Shown here: positions 44,625 through 53,713 of the stretch, one piece after another
How the letters are laid out: the number at the start of each line of letters is the position of its first letter
Numbering within the stretch: the stretch's first letter is position 1
NCBI RefSeq assembly: GCF_028023675.1
Contig: NZ_JAQIOZ010000020.1
Span: forward strand, 25,917-89,916
Direction: 5' to 3'
Source of the DNA: Primorskyibacter aestuariivivens
Lineage (GTDB): Bacteria > Pseudomonadota > Alphaproteobacteria > Rhodobacterales > Rhodobacteraceae
DNA length: 64,000 nt
Position numbers and translations under genes: made by a program
The notes under the pieces: generated by a model
Told to the model about the DNA's origin: nothing
Databases searched by the model: none
The model's input: only the letters and a program-made list of their open reading frames with translations

Positions 44625-45872
44625 TCAGGGTTGGAACGGGTCTTCAAGCGCGGGCAGCACCCGGCCGGTGCAGGCGCCGAAGCCCACGCGGTAGCCATCA
44701 CCCCGCGCCGCGCCGCGCAGGGTCAGCCTGTCGCCATCCTCAAGAAAACTGCGCGTCTCGCCGCTGTCGAGCGTGACCGGTTCCTTGCCGCCCCAGCTCA
44801 GTTCCAGAAGCGCGCCGCGCTGGTGTTTTTCCGGGCCGGAGATGGTGCCCGACCCCAAGAGGTCACCCACCCGCATGGGGCAACCGCTGGTGGTGTGATG
44901 GGCCAGTTGCTGCGCCGAAGAATAGTACATTTCGCGGTAATTGGTGCGGCTGATCGTAGTCTCGATTTGTCCCTCCGGGGCAAGCCCCACCTCAAGGTCG
45001 ATATCATAGAGCATCGGGCCGGGTTCGGCCAAGTAGTCCAGCAGCGGGCGTTCGCGTTCGGGCGTGTCGCAGCGGAAGGGCTCCAGCGCCGCCTTGGTCA
45101 CGATCCAGGGGGAAATCGTGGTGGCGGCGGCCTTGGCCTGAAACGGACCCAGCGGCTGGTATTCCCAGGCCTGGATATCACGTGCCGACCAGTCATTGAG
45201 CAGCACATAGCCAAAGATCATGTCATCGGCCTGTTGCACGCTCACTGGTCCGTCAGAGGGCTGGCCGACAATGGCCCCCATTTCCAGTTCCAGATCAAAG
45301 CGTTTGCAGGGCGCAAAGACCGGTAGGTCCGCGTCGGGGGCTTTCAATTGGCCCCAGGGGCGGCGCACATCGGTGCCCGAGACCACCACGGATGACGCCC
45401 GGCCATTATAGCCGATGGGGATCGACAGCCAGTTCGGCGGCAGCGCGTTTTCCGGCCCCCGAAACATCGTGCCGACATTGGTGGCGTGATGCTTGCTGGC
45501 GTAGAAATCGGTGTATTCCGCCACGTTGAAAGGTAGGTGCATCTGCACCTCTGCCTGTGCGACCAGCAGGTCGGGGCGGGCATCGGCCCCGTCTGAGAGC
45601 AGCGCGGTCAGCGTGGCGCGCAGCTCACCCCAAGCCTCTGGGCCAAGCTCCATGAAATCGTTCCAGTAAGGCACGTCAAAGACCGGGGCGGCATCGCCCA
45701 ACAGGCCATCGCCTTCGGCGGCGCAGAGATCAAGGATCTGATCGCCAATCGCCACCCCGCAGCGCGGCATCGAGCCGTCACCGGTGGAAAACACGCCGTA
45801 AGGCAGGTTGTTCAGCGGAAAATCCGTGTCGGGGGAATTGGCGCTCTCCATCCAGCTTTTCATAAGGCTCAT
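44625..45872 (-). CDS. fahA: Fumarylacetoacetase
   Basis: Final enzyme of the homogentisate pathway, splitting fumarylacetoacetate into fumarate and acetoacetate. The 415-residue product has the two-domain layout: an N-terminal SH3-like domain (NLPYGVFSTGD) and a C-terminal catalytic beta-roll. Metal and active-site segments include DFYASKHHATNVG, FDLELEMGAIVG and LLNDWSARDIQAWEY. I chose the ATG at 45872 (MSLMKSW); the upstream frame is not protein-like. It lies 28 bases after hmgA on the same strand, forming a clear hmgA-fahA operon. Confidence 0.95.
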   Translation of the reverse strand: MSLMKSWMESANSPDTDFPLNNLPYGVFSTGDGSMPRCGVAIGDQILDLCAAEGDGLLGDAAPVFDVPYWNDFMELGPEAWGELRATLTALLSDGADARPDLLVAQAEVQMHLPFNVAEYTDFYASKHHATNVGTMFRGPENALPPNWLSIPIGYNGRASSVVVSGTDVRRPWGQLKAPDADLPVFAPCKRFDLELEMGAIVGQPSDGPVSVQQADDMIFGYVLLNDWSARDIQAWEYQPLGPFQAKAAATTISPWIVTKAALEPFRCDTPERERPLLDYLAEPGPMLYDIDLEVGLAPEGQIETTISRTNYREMYYSSAQQLAHHTTSGCPMRVGDLLGSGTISGPEKHQRGALLELSWGGKEPVTLDSGETRSFLEDGDRLTLRGAARGDGYRVGFGACTGRVLPALEDPFQP

Positions 45873-45900
45873 CGTCTGGTCCCGTGCGATTGATCCGGCG

Positions 45901-47265
45901 TTACTTGTTCCAGTTGCCTTCCGGCGTGCCGTCGAACTTTTTCTCAAGGCTGTCCCAGCAGTCGATATAATCGTCCTGCATCGGTGCCTCCTTGCCTGCA
46001 AAGGGCGTCAGGTGCTGCGGGAAGCGGGTTTCGAACATGAAGGACATGGTGTTGTCCAGCTTCTCGGCGCCGAGATTGGCACGCGATGCGCCCTCGAACG
46101 CCTCGCGGTCGGGCCCGTGCGGGATCATCATGTTATGCAGGCTCATGCCGCCGGGGACAAAGCCCTGCGGCTTGGCGTCGTACTGGCCATAGATATTGCC
46201 CATCAGCTCGGACATGATGTTCTTGTGATACCAGGGCGGGCGGAAGGTGTTTTCCGCCACCATCCAGCGTTCGCGGAACAGCACAAAGTCGATATTGGCC
46301 GTCCCCGGCACGCCCGAGGGCGCGGTCAGCACGGTAAAGATTGACGGGTCCGGGTGATCGAACAGGATCGCGCCCACCGGGCAATAGGTCCGCAGATCGT
46401 ATTTGTAGGGCGCGTAATTGCCGTGCCAGGCCACCACGTCGAGCGGGCTTTGCGCGATCTGTGTTTCATGGAACTGGCCGCACCATTTGATGGTCAGGGT
46501 CGAGGGCACCTCGCGATCCTCGAACGCCGCCACGGGGGCCTTGAAATCACGCGGGTTGGCCATGCAGTTGGCCCCGATGGGGCCACGACCCGGCAACTCG
46601 AATTTCTGGCCATAGTTTTCACAGACAAAGCCGCGGCAGGGGCCGTCCAGCACCTCGACCCGGTAGACAAGCCCGCGCGGGAGGATGGCGATTTCCTTGG
46701 GTTCGACATCAATGATCCCCAGTTCCGTGGCAAAGCGCAGGCGGCCTTCCTGTGGCACCACCAGAAGCTCGCTGTCGGCGGAAAAGAAATAGCTGTCCAC
46801 CATGGATTGGGTGATCAGGTAGATATGGCTAGCCATGCCGACCTGGGTGTTCACGTCGCCCGCCGTGGTCATGGTCCGCATGCCGGTGAGCCAGGTCAGC
46901 GGCGCGTCGGAATGCGGCACCGGATCCCAGCGATATTGCCCAAGGCTGGTCACATCCGGGTCCACGCAAGGGGCGGATTTCCAATAGGGCAGGTCAATGC
47001 GCGTGTAGCGCGCCGAATGCTTTACCGAAGGGCGGATGCGGTAGGTCCATGTGCGTTCCGGCGGGTTGGCGGTAAAGGCCGTGCCAGAGAGCTGTTCGCC
47101 ATAAAGCCCATAGGCGCATTTCTGGGGCGAATTCATGCCCTGCGGCAGCGCGCCGGGCAGGGCCTCGGTCTCGAAATCATTGGCCCATCCGGGCATGTAG
47201 CCCTCGGTGGTGCCAACCGGTGTCGCCGCTTGTTGCAGCCCGCTGGGGTGACGTGCGGTGTTCAT
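45901..47265 (-). CDS. hmgA: Homogentisate 1,2-dioxygenase
   Basis: Iron(II) ring-cleavage enzyme that converts homogentisate to maleylacetoacetate, the central step of tyrosine, phenylalanine and hydroxyphenylacetate breakdown. The 454-residue product is full length. Iron and substrate segments include [16 protein letters not shown] and [19 protein letters not shown]. The ATG at 47265 follows GGAGGGGAGG. It heads hmgA-fahA, divergent from the MarR and maiA genes, with a GTTGCA/TGCAAC palindrome (47324-47337) between them as the likely operator. Confidence 0.96.
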   Translation of the reverse strand: MNTARHPSGLQQAATPVGTTEGYMPGWANDFETEALPGALPQGMNSPQKCAYGLYGEQLSGTAFTANPPERTWTYRIRPSVKHSARYTRIDLPYWKSAPCVDPDVTSLGQYRWDPVPHSDAPLTWLTGMRTMTTAGDVNTQVGMASHIYLITQSMVDSYFFSADSELLVVPQEGRLRFATELGIIDVEPKEIAILPRGLVYRVEVLDGPCRGFVCENYGQKFELPGRGPIGANCMANPRDFKAPVAAFEDREVPSTLTIKWCGQFHETQIAQSPLDVVAWHGNYAPYKYDLRTYCPVGAILFDHPDPSIFTVLTAPSGVPGTANIDFVLFRERWMVAENTFRPPWYHKNIMSELMGNIYGQYDAKPQGFVPGGMSLHNMMIPHGPDREAFEGASRANLGAEKLDNTMSFMFETRFPQHLTPFAGKEAPMQDDYIDCWDSLEKKFDGTPEGNWNK

Positions 47266-47323
47266 GAAAACCTCCCCTCCAAGTGCCATGCAAATCGCTC
47301 GAGTCGGGTTGTCGCATAAACTT

Positions 47324-47337
47324 GTTGCAAATGCAAC
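47324..47337. promoter_or_regulatory. Candidate HmgR-type operator between hmgA and marR
   Basis: GTTGCA-AA-TGCAAC gives perfect 6-bp arms around two bases, in the middle of the 121-base divergent region. It lies 59 bases upstream of hmgA and 50 upstream of the MarR gene, so one bound dimer could control both directions. MarR-type regulators of homogentisate genes bind palindromes of this size. Confidence 0.6.
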
Positions 47338-47386
47338 GATTTCTGATTTACTGCGCAAAAGGCCAATATTCACAGGGCAGGGCGCT

Positions 47387-47863
47387 ATGACCGATCCCTT
47401 TGACATCCCGGCGGAACCGTCTGATCCGCAGTTTGACCTGTCGCGTTTCTCGCCCTATCGCGTGGCGCTGGCCGCGCAATTGCTCAGCGAGACGCTGGCG
47501 CGGGTTTACCGGGCGCGGTTTGGCCTTTCGATCCCGGATTGGCGGGTGATGGTGCACCTGTCGCAAAGCGGGCGCGCCTCGGTCCGCGATATCGAGGCCA
47601 AGGTGGTCATGGAAAAGTCCAAGGTCAGCCGGGCTGCGGCGCGGCTGGAGGGGCGCGGGCTGATTGCCAAGCGCCAGAGCGAAAGTGACAAGCGGCTGGT
47701 CGATCTGACCCTGACCGACGCGGGGCAGGCGATGATGGATGAGTTGTTGCCGCTGGCCGCGCAGTTTCAGAGACGGATCGAGGCGCAGCTTGGAACGGAT
47801 TTCGCCGGGTTTGACGCTGCTCTGAGCCGGATCATCGAGGCATATCATGACAGTTCTCTATGA
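47387..47863 (+). CDS. MarR family regulator of the homogentisate genes (HmgR-like)
   Basis: A 158-residue winged-helix regulator. The DNA-binding region reads [23 protein letters not shown] and the wing [17 protein letters not shown] chose the ATG at 47387; the longer frame starts inside the divergent promoter. It is divergent from hmgA-fahA and overlaps maiA by 17 bases, so it is co-expressed with maleylacetoacetate isomerase. Position and a palindrome in the shared promoter make it the likely repressor of the pathway, with a pathway intermediate as inducer. Confidence 0.88.
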   Translation: MTDPFDIPAEPSDPQFDLSRFSPYRVALAAQLLSETLARVYRARFGLSIPDWRVMVHLSQSGRASVRDIEAKVVMEKSKVSRAAARLEGRGLIAKRQSESDKRLVDLTLTDAGQAMMDELLPLAAQFQRRIEAQLGTDFAGFDAALSRIIEAYHDSSL

Positions 47864-48467
47864 TTACTGGCGCTCGTCGGCCAGCTACCGGGTGCGCATC
47901 GCGCTGAACCTCGCCGGAGAGGAGTGGCGCGCGGTGCCGGTGGATTTGCTGGCGGCCGAGCACAAGGCCACGGCGCATCTGGCGCGTCACCCCCAGGGGC
48001 TGGTGCCTGCGCTGGAAATAGACGGGATCATGATGACCCAATCGCTGGCGATCATCGAGTATCTGGAGGAAACGCGCGGGCTGGGGCTTTTGCCCGATGC
48101 GCCCGGGGATCGCGCCCGCGTGCGCGCAATGGCCTATGCAATTGCTATTGATATCCACCCGGTCTGTAACCTGAGTGTCGCGCGTTTCGCCGTCGAGCAA
48201 TCGGGCGGGGCGCTGAACATGCAGGACTGGATGCAGCATTTCATCACCCCGGGCCTGCGCGCCTTTGAGGCGATGCTGGGGCCGGGGCGCTATTGCTGGG
48301 GGAACGGGGTGAGCCTCGCCGATCTCTGCCTTGTGCCGCAGCTCTATAATGCCCGGCGCTGGGCGGTGGATTTGACCGACATGCCGCGCATACGGGCGAT
48401 CGACGCGCGGCTGAATGATCTGCCCGCCTTTGCCGCGGCGCATCCCGATCGAGTCAAACCGGCTTGA
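47847..48467 (+). CDS. maiA: Maleylacetoacetate isomerase (zeta-class GST)
   Basis: Glutathione-dependent isomerase that turns maleylacetoacetate into fumarylacetoacetate for FahA. The 206-residue product has the N-terminal thioredoxin fold with the zeta-class signature SSASYRVRIALNL (residues 10-22) and the GLVPALEIDG loop. The C-terminal domain contains SVARFAVEQSG and CWGNGVSLADLCLVPQ. Its ATG lies inside the last codons of the MarR gene, showing tight coupling. It completes the pathway with hmgA and fahA on the other strand. Confidence 0.93.
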   Translation: MTVLYDYWRSSASYRVRIALNLAGEEWRAVPVDLLAAEHKATAHLARHPQGLVPALEIDGIMMTQSLAIIEYLEETRGLGLLPDAPGDRARVRAMAYAIAIDIHPVCNLSVARFAVEQSGGALNMQDWMQHFITPGLRAFEAMLGPGRYCWGNGVSLADLCLVPQLYNARRWAVDLTDMPRIRAIDARLNDLPAFAAAHPDRVKPA

Positions 48468-48531
48468 ACCCGGGGCCGATCCGGGGTTCGGTAGCGCCCA
48501 AATCTCTTGCACCAGACCTAAGAGGACCATC

Positions 48532-49725
48532 ATGGGCGTATCGCTGCCACGCAAAGAGCTTTTCGACCTGCCCGAGGGGATGATCTATCTCGACGGCAAT
48601 TCGCTGGGGGTGCTGCCAAAGGGGGCGGCTGAGCGGGCCCAGCGCGTGATCACCGAGGAATGGGGCGGGCAGTTGATCCGCGCCTGGAACTCGGCGGGCT
48701 GGATGGACCTGCCGCGCGTGGTGGGGGACCGGTTGGCGGCGCTGATCGGCGCGCCTGCGGGATCGGTGGCCACGGGCGATACCCTGTCGATCAAGGTCTA
48801 TCAGGCGCTGGCCGCGGCATTGAAGATGCGGCCCGACCGGCGCGTGATCCTGTCGGATAACGGCAATTTTCCCTCGGACCTTTATATGGCGCAGGGGCTG
48901 ATCGGCACGCTGGATCAGGGCTACGCGCTGCGCACGCCTGCACCCGAGGATGTGGCCGAGGCCATCACCGACGAGGTCGCCGTGGTCATGCTGACCCATG
49001 TGGATTACCGCACGGGGCGCATGCATGACATGGAGGCGATCACCAAGCGCGCCCATGCCGCCGGTGCGGTGATGATCTGGGATCTGGCCCATAGCGCGGG
49101 GGCTGTGCCGGTGGAGATCGCGGCGTCCAACGCCGAGTTTGCCGTGGGCTGCACGTACAAGTATCTCAATGGCGGCCCCGGCGCGCCCGCGTTCATCTAT
49201 GCCCGGCCCGATATCATCGAGAGCGTTCAGCCGGCACTGTCCGGCTGGCTGGGCCATGACGCGCCCTTTGCCATGGAGCGCGATTATCGCCCGGCCATGT
49301 CCACCGAGCGGCTGCGCGTCGGCACGCCGCCGATTGTGCAACTGGCGCTGCTGGATGCGGCCTTGGATGTCTGGGACGGGGTCGATATGGGCGATCTGCG
49401 CGCGGCCTCCATGGCGCTGGGCGATCTGTTCATTGCAGAGGTCGAGGCGCGCTGTCCCCAACTGCGGCTTGCCTCGCCACGCGATGCCCATCAACGCGGG
49501 TCTCAGGTGTCGTTTGCCTTTGCACATGGCTATGCCGCGATGCAGGCGCTGATCGACCGGGGCGTGATCGGAGACTTCCGCGCGCCCGACATCATGCGCT
49601 TTGGCTTTACGCCGCTCTATCTGGACGCGGACGACGTGATCCGCGCGGCGGAGATATTGGAAGAGGTGATCACCACCCGCGCGTGGGACGATCCGAAGTA
49701 TCAGACGCGGTCACGGGTGACGTAA
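48532..49725 (+). CDS. kynU: Kynureninase
   Basis: PLP enzyme of tryptophan breakdown that cleaves kynurenine to anthranilate and alanine. The 397-residue product has fold type I features: substrate-binding MIYLDGNSLGVLP, PLP contacts ATGDTLSIK and IWDLAHSAGAVPVE, and the PLP lysine in GCTYKYLNGGPGAPAF. I chose the ATG at 48532 after AGAGGA; the upstream frame runs through maiA. It follows maiA by 64 bases and may be co-transcribed. Tryptophan 2,3-dioxygenase and kynurenine formamidase are not in this window. Confidence 0.93.
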   Translation: MGVSLPRKELFDLPEGMIYLDGNSLGVLPKGAAERAQRVITEEWGGQLIRAWNSAGWMDLPRVVGDRLAALIGAPAGSVATGDTLSIKVYQALAAALKMRPDRRVILSDNGNFPSDLYMAQGLIGTLDQGYALRTPAPEDVAEAITDEVAVVMLTHVDYRTGRMHDMEAITKRAHAAGAVMIWDLAHSAGAVPVEIAASNAEFAVGCTYKYLNGGPGAPAFIYARPDIIESVQPALSGWLGHDAPFAMERDYRPAMSTERLRVGTPPIVQLALLDAALDVWDGVDMGDLRAASMALGDLFIAEVEARCPQLRLASPRDAHQRGSQVSFAFAHGYAAMQALIDRGVIGDFRAPDIMRFGFTPLYLDADDVIRAAEILEEVITTRAWDDPKYQTRSRVT

Positions 49726-49748
49726 GCCGGGTCGCGTAGCGGCCCGGC

Positions 49749-49779
49749 ATGCGCCCGCCCGCCCCCAAGGCGGGCGCAT
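49749..49779 (+). terminator. Hairpin after kynU
   Basis: A perfect 11-bp stem, ATGCGCCCGCC with GGCGGGCGCAT, and a 9-base loop, 23 bases after the kynU stop. CTCTTTAAGAG follows. There is no long T-run, but it sits at a natural transcript boundary before the ABC importer genes. Confidence 0.6.
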
Positions 49780-49879
49780 GACTCTTTAAGAGCCATGATC
49801 CAACACAAAAATTAACGCCCACCGCTTGCCTTCCCCGCCCCGATTGCGCTTCATGGCCCCAAACAACAGGGAGACACAC

Positions 49880-51010
49880 ATGAAAAAGCTTCTCATGGGG
49901 GCTGCGGCCCTTGCCATGTCCGCCACATTTGCCTCGGCCGAGGTCAAGGTGGGCATGATCACCACGCTCTCGGGCGGTGGCGCGGGTCTGGGCATCGACG
50001 TGCGCGACGGCTTCATGCTGGCCATCGCGCAATCGGGCCGCGACGATATCGAAGTGATTATCGAGGATGACCAGCGCAAGCCCGACATCGCGGTGCAGCT
50101 CTCTGACAAGCTGATCCAGTCGGAGCGCGTCGATGTGATGACCGGCATCATCTGGTCCAACCTCGCCATGGCGGTGGTGCCCGCGGCGGTGAACCAGAAC
50201 GTATTCTACCTGTCGCCCAATGCGGGGCCCTCTGCGCTGGCCGGGCCGGGCTGTCACAAGAACTATTTCAACGTGGCCTGGCAGAATGACAACCTGCACG
50301 AGGCGGCGGGCGCTTATGCCAACAGCGCGGGCTATGGCAACAGCTTCATCCTTGCGCCCAACTACCCGGCGGGCAAGGACGCGCTGACCGGGTATAAACG
50401 CTTCTTCGAGGGCGACTTGGCGGGGGAGATCTATACCAAGCTGGGCCAGACCGATTACGCGGCTGAAATCGCGCAGATCCGCGCCTCGGGCGCCGACAGC
50501 GTGTTTTTCTTCCTGCCGGGCGGTATGGGGATTTCCTTCCTCAAGCAGTACGCCGATTCCGGCGTGGACCTGCCGCTGGTTGGCCCGGCCTTCAGCTTTG
50601 ATCAGGGCATCCTTCAGGCGGTGGGCGACGCGGCCATGGGCGTGGTGAACACCTCGCAATGGTCCAAGGATATCGACAACCCGACCAACGCCGCCTTTGT
50701 CGAAAGCTTCCAGGCCGAATATGGTCGTCTGCCCTCGCTCTATGCGAGCCAGGGGTTTGACACCGCGAACCTGCTGATCTCGGCGCTGGAAAAGGCCGAT
50801 CCGTCCGATGCCGATGCCTTCCGCGCCGCGTTGAAAGCAGCTGAGTTTGACAGCACGCGGGGCGATTTCGCCTTTGGTGACAACCACCACCCGATCCAGG
50901 ACATCTATGCCCGCGAAGTGATCAAGGAAGGGGACGTCTTCACCAACAAGATCATCGGCGTGGCGCTGGAAAACCACGCTGACGCCTATGCCGCTGAGTG
51001 CAAGATGTAA
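49880..51010 (+). CDS. ABC transporter substrate-binding protein (Leu/Ile/Val or aromatic-acid type)
   Basis: A 376-residue periplasmic binding protein with a signal peptide (MKKLLMGAAALAMSATFASA). It has the type I Peripla_BP_6 fold (VGMITTLSGGGAGLGIDVRD, YLSPNAGPSALAGPGCHKN). It is the first gene of a five-gene branched-chain-type ABC importer. Several relatives bind aromatic acids, and the location beside homogentisate and kynureninase genes makes an aromatic substrate plausible but unproven. The ATG at 49880 follows AGGGAGAC. A strong hairpin (51021-51047) separates it from the permease genes and probably allows extra binding-protein mRNA. Confidence 0.88.
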   Translation: MKKLLMGAAALAMSATFASAEVKVGMITTLSGGGAGLGIDVRDGFMLAIAQSGRDDIEVIIEDDQRKPDIAVQLSDKLIQSERVDVMTGIIWSNLAMAVVPAAVNQNVFYLSPNAGPSALAGPGCHKNYFNVAWQNDNLHEAAGAYANSAGYGNSFILAPNYPAGKDALTGYKRFFEGDLAGEIYTKLGQTDYAAEIAQIRASGADSVFFFLPGGMGISFLKQYADSGVDLPLVGPAFSFDQGILQAVGDAAMGVVNTSQWSKDIDNPTNAAFVESFQAEYGRLPSLYASQGFDTANLLISALEKADPSDADAFRAALKAAEFDSTRGDFAFGDNHHPIQDIYAREVIKEGDVFTNKIIGVALENHADAYAAECKM

Positions 51011-51020
51011 GACGGCATCC

Positions 51021-51047
51021 GGCCCGGGGGCGTATTCCTCCCGGGCC
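51021..51047 (+). terminator. Intercistronic hairpin after the binding-protein gene
   Basis: GGCCCGGG pairs with CCCGGGCC across an 11-base loop, ten bases after the stop. Such hairpins after ABC binding-protein genes commonly protect the upstream mRNA and reduce downstream expression. Confidence 0.55.
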
Positions 51048-51070
51048 AATACGCGCAGGCAGAGCAGCCC

Positions 51071-51991
51071 ATGTCCTTTATCCTGATCGTCGAACAGGTC
51101 CTCAACGGCCTGCAATTCGGTGTCATGCTGTTTCTCATGGCAGCGGGGCTGACGCTGATTTTTGGCGTGATGGGGCTGATCAACCTCGCGCATGGTTCGC
51201 TCTACATGGTCGGCGCTTTCGCGGCGGCGGCGGTGGCGGGCTGGACCGGGTCTTTCCTTCTGGCGCTCTTGGCGGCGCTGATGGCGGCGGCGCTGGCGGG
51301 GGCGATCATCGAGATGGTGGTGATCCGCAGGCTCTATGCCACCGACCATCTGGATCAGGTGCTGGCGACCTTTGCGCTGATCCTTGTGTTTTCCGAGGGC
51401 ACGCGCTGGGTTTTTGGCTCTTTTCCGCTGTTTCTCGATATTCCCGACTACCTCTCCGGCCCCGTGACCCTGCCGGGGGGCATCCAGTATCCGCTTTACC
51501 GGCTGACGCTGATTGTCGTGGGGCTCTTGGTGGGGCTGGGCCTCTGGGCGCTTATTGAGCGCACACGGTTGGGTATCCAGATCCGCGCAGGCGAGAATGA
51601 CCGCGAGATGATTGCCGCGCTCGGCGTGGATATCTCAAAGCTTTACACGCTGGTCTTTGCGCTCGGCGCGGCGCTAGCGGGGCTGGCGGGCGCGCTGGTG
51701 GGCGCGATCCAGTCGGTGCAGGTGGGCATGGGCGAGCCGGTGCTGATCCTTGCCTTCGTGGTGATCGTGATCGGCGGGATCGGCTCGATCAAGGGGGCCT
51801 TTATCGGGGCGCTACTGGTGGGGCTGACGGATACGCTGGGGGGCATCTTCCTGCCGGAGCTGTTCAAGCTTGTCATGTCCCCCGCTGCGGCCACCTCTTT
51901 CGGCTCATCGCTGGCCTCGATTGGCATTTACCTGTTGATGGCGGCGGTGCTGATCTGGCGGCCCACGGGGCTCTTTGGGGCGCGGGCATGA
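51071..51991 (+). CDS. Branched-chain-type ABC transporter permease (LivH family)
   Basis: A 306-residue inner-membrane permease with eight or nine hydrophobic segments. LivH landmarks include GLQFGVMLFLMAAGLTLIFG, INLAHGSLYMVGAF, and the ATPase-contact loop GIQIRAGENDREMIAALGVD. It pairs with the LivM-type subunit, whose ATG overlaps its stop (ATGA). The ATG at 51071 is 60 bases after the binding-protein stop. Confidence 0.92.
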   Translation: MSFILIVEQVLNGLQFGVMLFLMAAGLTLIFGVMGLINLAHGSLYMVGAFAAAAVAGWTGSFLLALLAALMAAALAGAIIEMVVIRRLYATDHLDQVLATFALILVFSEGTRWVFGSFPLFLDIPDYLSGPVTLPGGIQYPLYRLTLIVVGLLVGLGLWALIERTRLGIQIRAGENDREMIAALGVDISKLYTLVFALGAALAGLAGALVGAIQSVQVGMGEPVLILAFVVIVIGGIGSIKGAFIGALLVGLTDTLGGIFLPELFKLVMSPAAATSFGSSLASIGIYLLMAAVLIWRPTGLFGARA

Positions 51992-52971
51992 TTTCGGAAC
52001 GTATGCTCAACCTGACTGTGATCGGCGGGCTGCTGGCGGTGGCGCTTGCGGCGCTGGTGCTGGACCAGCCCTTTACCATAACGCTGGCCACGCGGGTGGC
52101 GATCCTGTCGCTGGCCGCCGTGGGGCTGAACATCGCGCTGGGTCTTGGCGGGCTGGTGAGCTTTGGCCATGCGGCGTTTTTCGGCATTGGTGGCTACGCG
52201 ATGGGCATCCTCGCCTATCATGCCCAGACCTACACGCCGCTGGATCTGGGCCTGTTCACGGTGGCCGGGACAAAATCCATGCCGGTGATCTGGCTGGTGG
52301 CGATGGTCCTGTCCGCCCTCGCTGCGCTGCTCATAGGGCTTTTGGCGCTGCGCACCAGCGGGGTTTATTTTATCATGATCACGCTGGCATTCGCGCAGAT
52401 GTTCTACTACTTCACCCTGTCCTGGAGCGCGTACGGCGGCGAAGATGGTCTGTCGATCTATATCCGCAACGGCTTTCCGGGGCTGAACACGCTGGTGCCG
52501 ATCCAGTTCTTTGGCATCTGCTTTGTGATCCTGTGCGCGGCGCTCTACCTGTTCCACCGGCTGGAGCATGCGCCCTTTGGTCTTGCGCTCGGCTCGGCCC
52601 GGCAGGCGCCCATGCGGGTCGAAACCGTGGGGCTCAGCCCCATGCGTCTGCGGCTGGTGGCCTTCGTGCTCTCGGGCGCGATCACCGGGCTGGCCGGGGC
52701 GCTCTTTGCCGATCTCAACCGCTTTGTCAGCCCCACCATGTTCAGTTGGCACATGTCCGGCGAATTGATCGTGCTGATCATCCTGGGGGGCGTGGCGCGG
52801 CTCATCGGGCCGGTGATCGGGGCGGTGCTCTTTGTCGTGCTGGAACATTACCTTGGCGGCATGACCGAGTTCTGGAAAATCTGGCTTGGCGTGATCCTTT
52901 TGCTGATCGTGCTGTTTGCGCGCGGGGGCGTGGCGGGGCTTTTGTCGCCGCGAAAGGTGGGCCATGACTGA
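51988..52971 (+). CDS. Branched-chain-type ABC transporter permease (LivM family)
   Basis: A 327-residue inner-membrane permease with about nine hydrophobic segments. LivM landmarks are AAVGLNIALGLGGLVSFGHA, FFGIGGYAMGIL and the helical loop GSARQAPMRVETVGLSPMRL that contacts the ATPases. Its start overlaps the LivH-type stop and its stop overlaps the LivG-type start, which is tight coupling within the operon. It includes the conserved VSPTMFSWHMSGELIVLIIL near the C-terminus. Confidence 0.92.
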   Translation: MISERMLNLTVIGGLLAVALAALVLDQPFTITLATRVAILSLAAVGLNIALGLGGLVSFGHAAFFGIGGYAMGILAYHAQTYTPLDLGLFTVAGTKSMPVIWLVAMVLSALAALLIGLLALRTSGVYFIMITLAFAQMFYYFTLSWSAYGGEDGLSIYIRNGFPGLNTLVPIQFFGICFVILCAALYLFHRLEHAPFGLALGSARQAPMRVETVGLSPMRLRLVAFVLSGAITGLAGALFADLNRFVSPTMFSWHMSGELIVLIILGGVARLIGPVIGAVLFVVLEHYLGGMTEFWKIWLGVILLLIVLFARGGVAGLLSPRKVGHD

Positions 52972-53713
52972 GCCTATCCTTGAGACGCGCGGGTTGACCA
53001 AAAGCTTCGGCGCGCTGGTGGCCGGCGATGACATCTCCATCGACCTGCGAAAGGGCGAGATCCACGCCATCATTGGTCCCAATGGCGCGGGAAAATCGAC
53101 GTTGATCCAGATGATCTGTGGCGGGTTGAAACCCGATGCAGGGCAGGTGCGCCTGATGGGCCGTGACGTGACCGGCGACAGCACCGCGTCGCGCGCCCGC
53201 GCAGGACTGGGCCGCACGTTCCAGATTTCCGCGCTGGCGATGGAAAACTCGGTCCTGCAAAACGCCATGCTGGGCGCGATGGGGGCGCTGGATCATCCCT
53301 GGCGCTTCTGGCGTCCGGTGCTCGCGCGCAGCGATTTGCGCGACCGGGCTGAGGCCTGTCTCGACCGCGCGGGGCTTTTGGAGTTGCGCAGCCGCCGCGT
53401 GGCCGATCTCAGCCACGGGGAGCGGCGGCAGCTCGAACTGGCCGTGGCGCTGACGCTGCAACCGCGCGCCTTTGTCATGGATGAACCCATGGCGGGGTTG
53501 GGCGCGGGCGGGTCGGCCCGCATGACCGAGGTGCTGGACGCGCTGCGCGCCGAGGCGCCGATCCTGCTGGTGGAACATGACATGGATGCGGTCTTTGCGC
53601 TGGCGGACCGGATCAGCGTGCTGGTCTATGGCCGCGTCATCGCCACCGGGAGCGTCGGAGAAATCCGCGCCAATGCCGCCGTGCGCGAAGCATATCTGGG
53701 AGAGGACGCATGA
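52964..53713 (+). CDS. Branched-chain-type ABC transporter ATPase (LivG family)
   Basis: A 249-residue cytoplasmic ATPase. Walker A is GPNGAGKST (about residues 37-45), signature LSHGERRQLE, Walker B AFVMDEPMAGL and H-loop LLVEHDMDAVF. The LivG-type C-terminus (VYGRVIATGSVGEIRAN, then VREAYLGED) is present. The signature reads LSHGE rather than LSGGE, common in this family. I chose the ATG at 52964, overlapping the LivM-type stop; the longer frame lies in the permease gene. Confidence 0.93.
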   Translation: MTEPILETRGLTKSFGALVAGDDISIDLRKGEIHAIIGPNGAGKSTLIQMICGGLKPDAGQVRLMGRDVTGDSTASRARAGLGRTFQISALAMENSVLQNAMLGAMGALDHPWRFWRPVLARSDLRDRAEACLDRAGLLELRSRRVADLSHGERRQLELAVALTLQPRAFVMDEPMAGLGAGGSARMTEVLDALRAEAPILLVEHDMDAVFALADRISVLVYGRVIATGSVGEIRANAAVREAYLGEDA

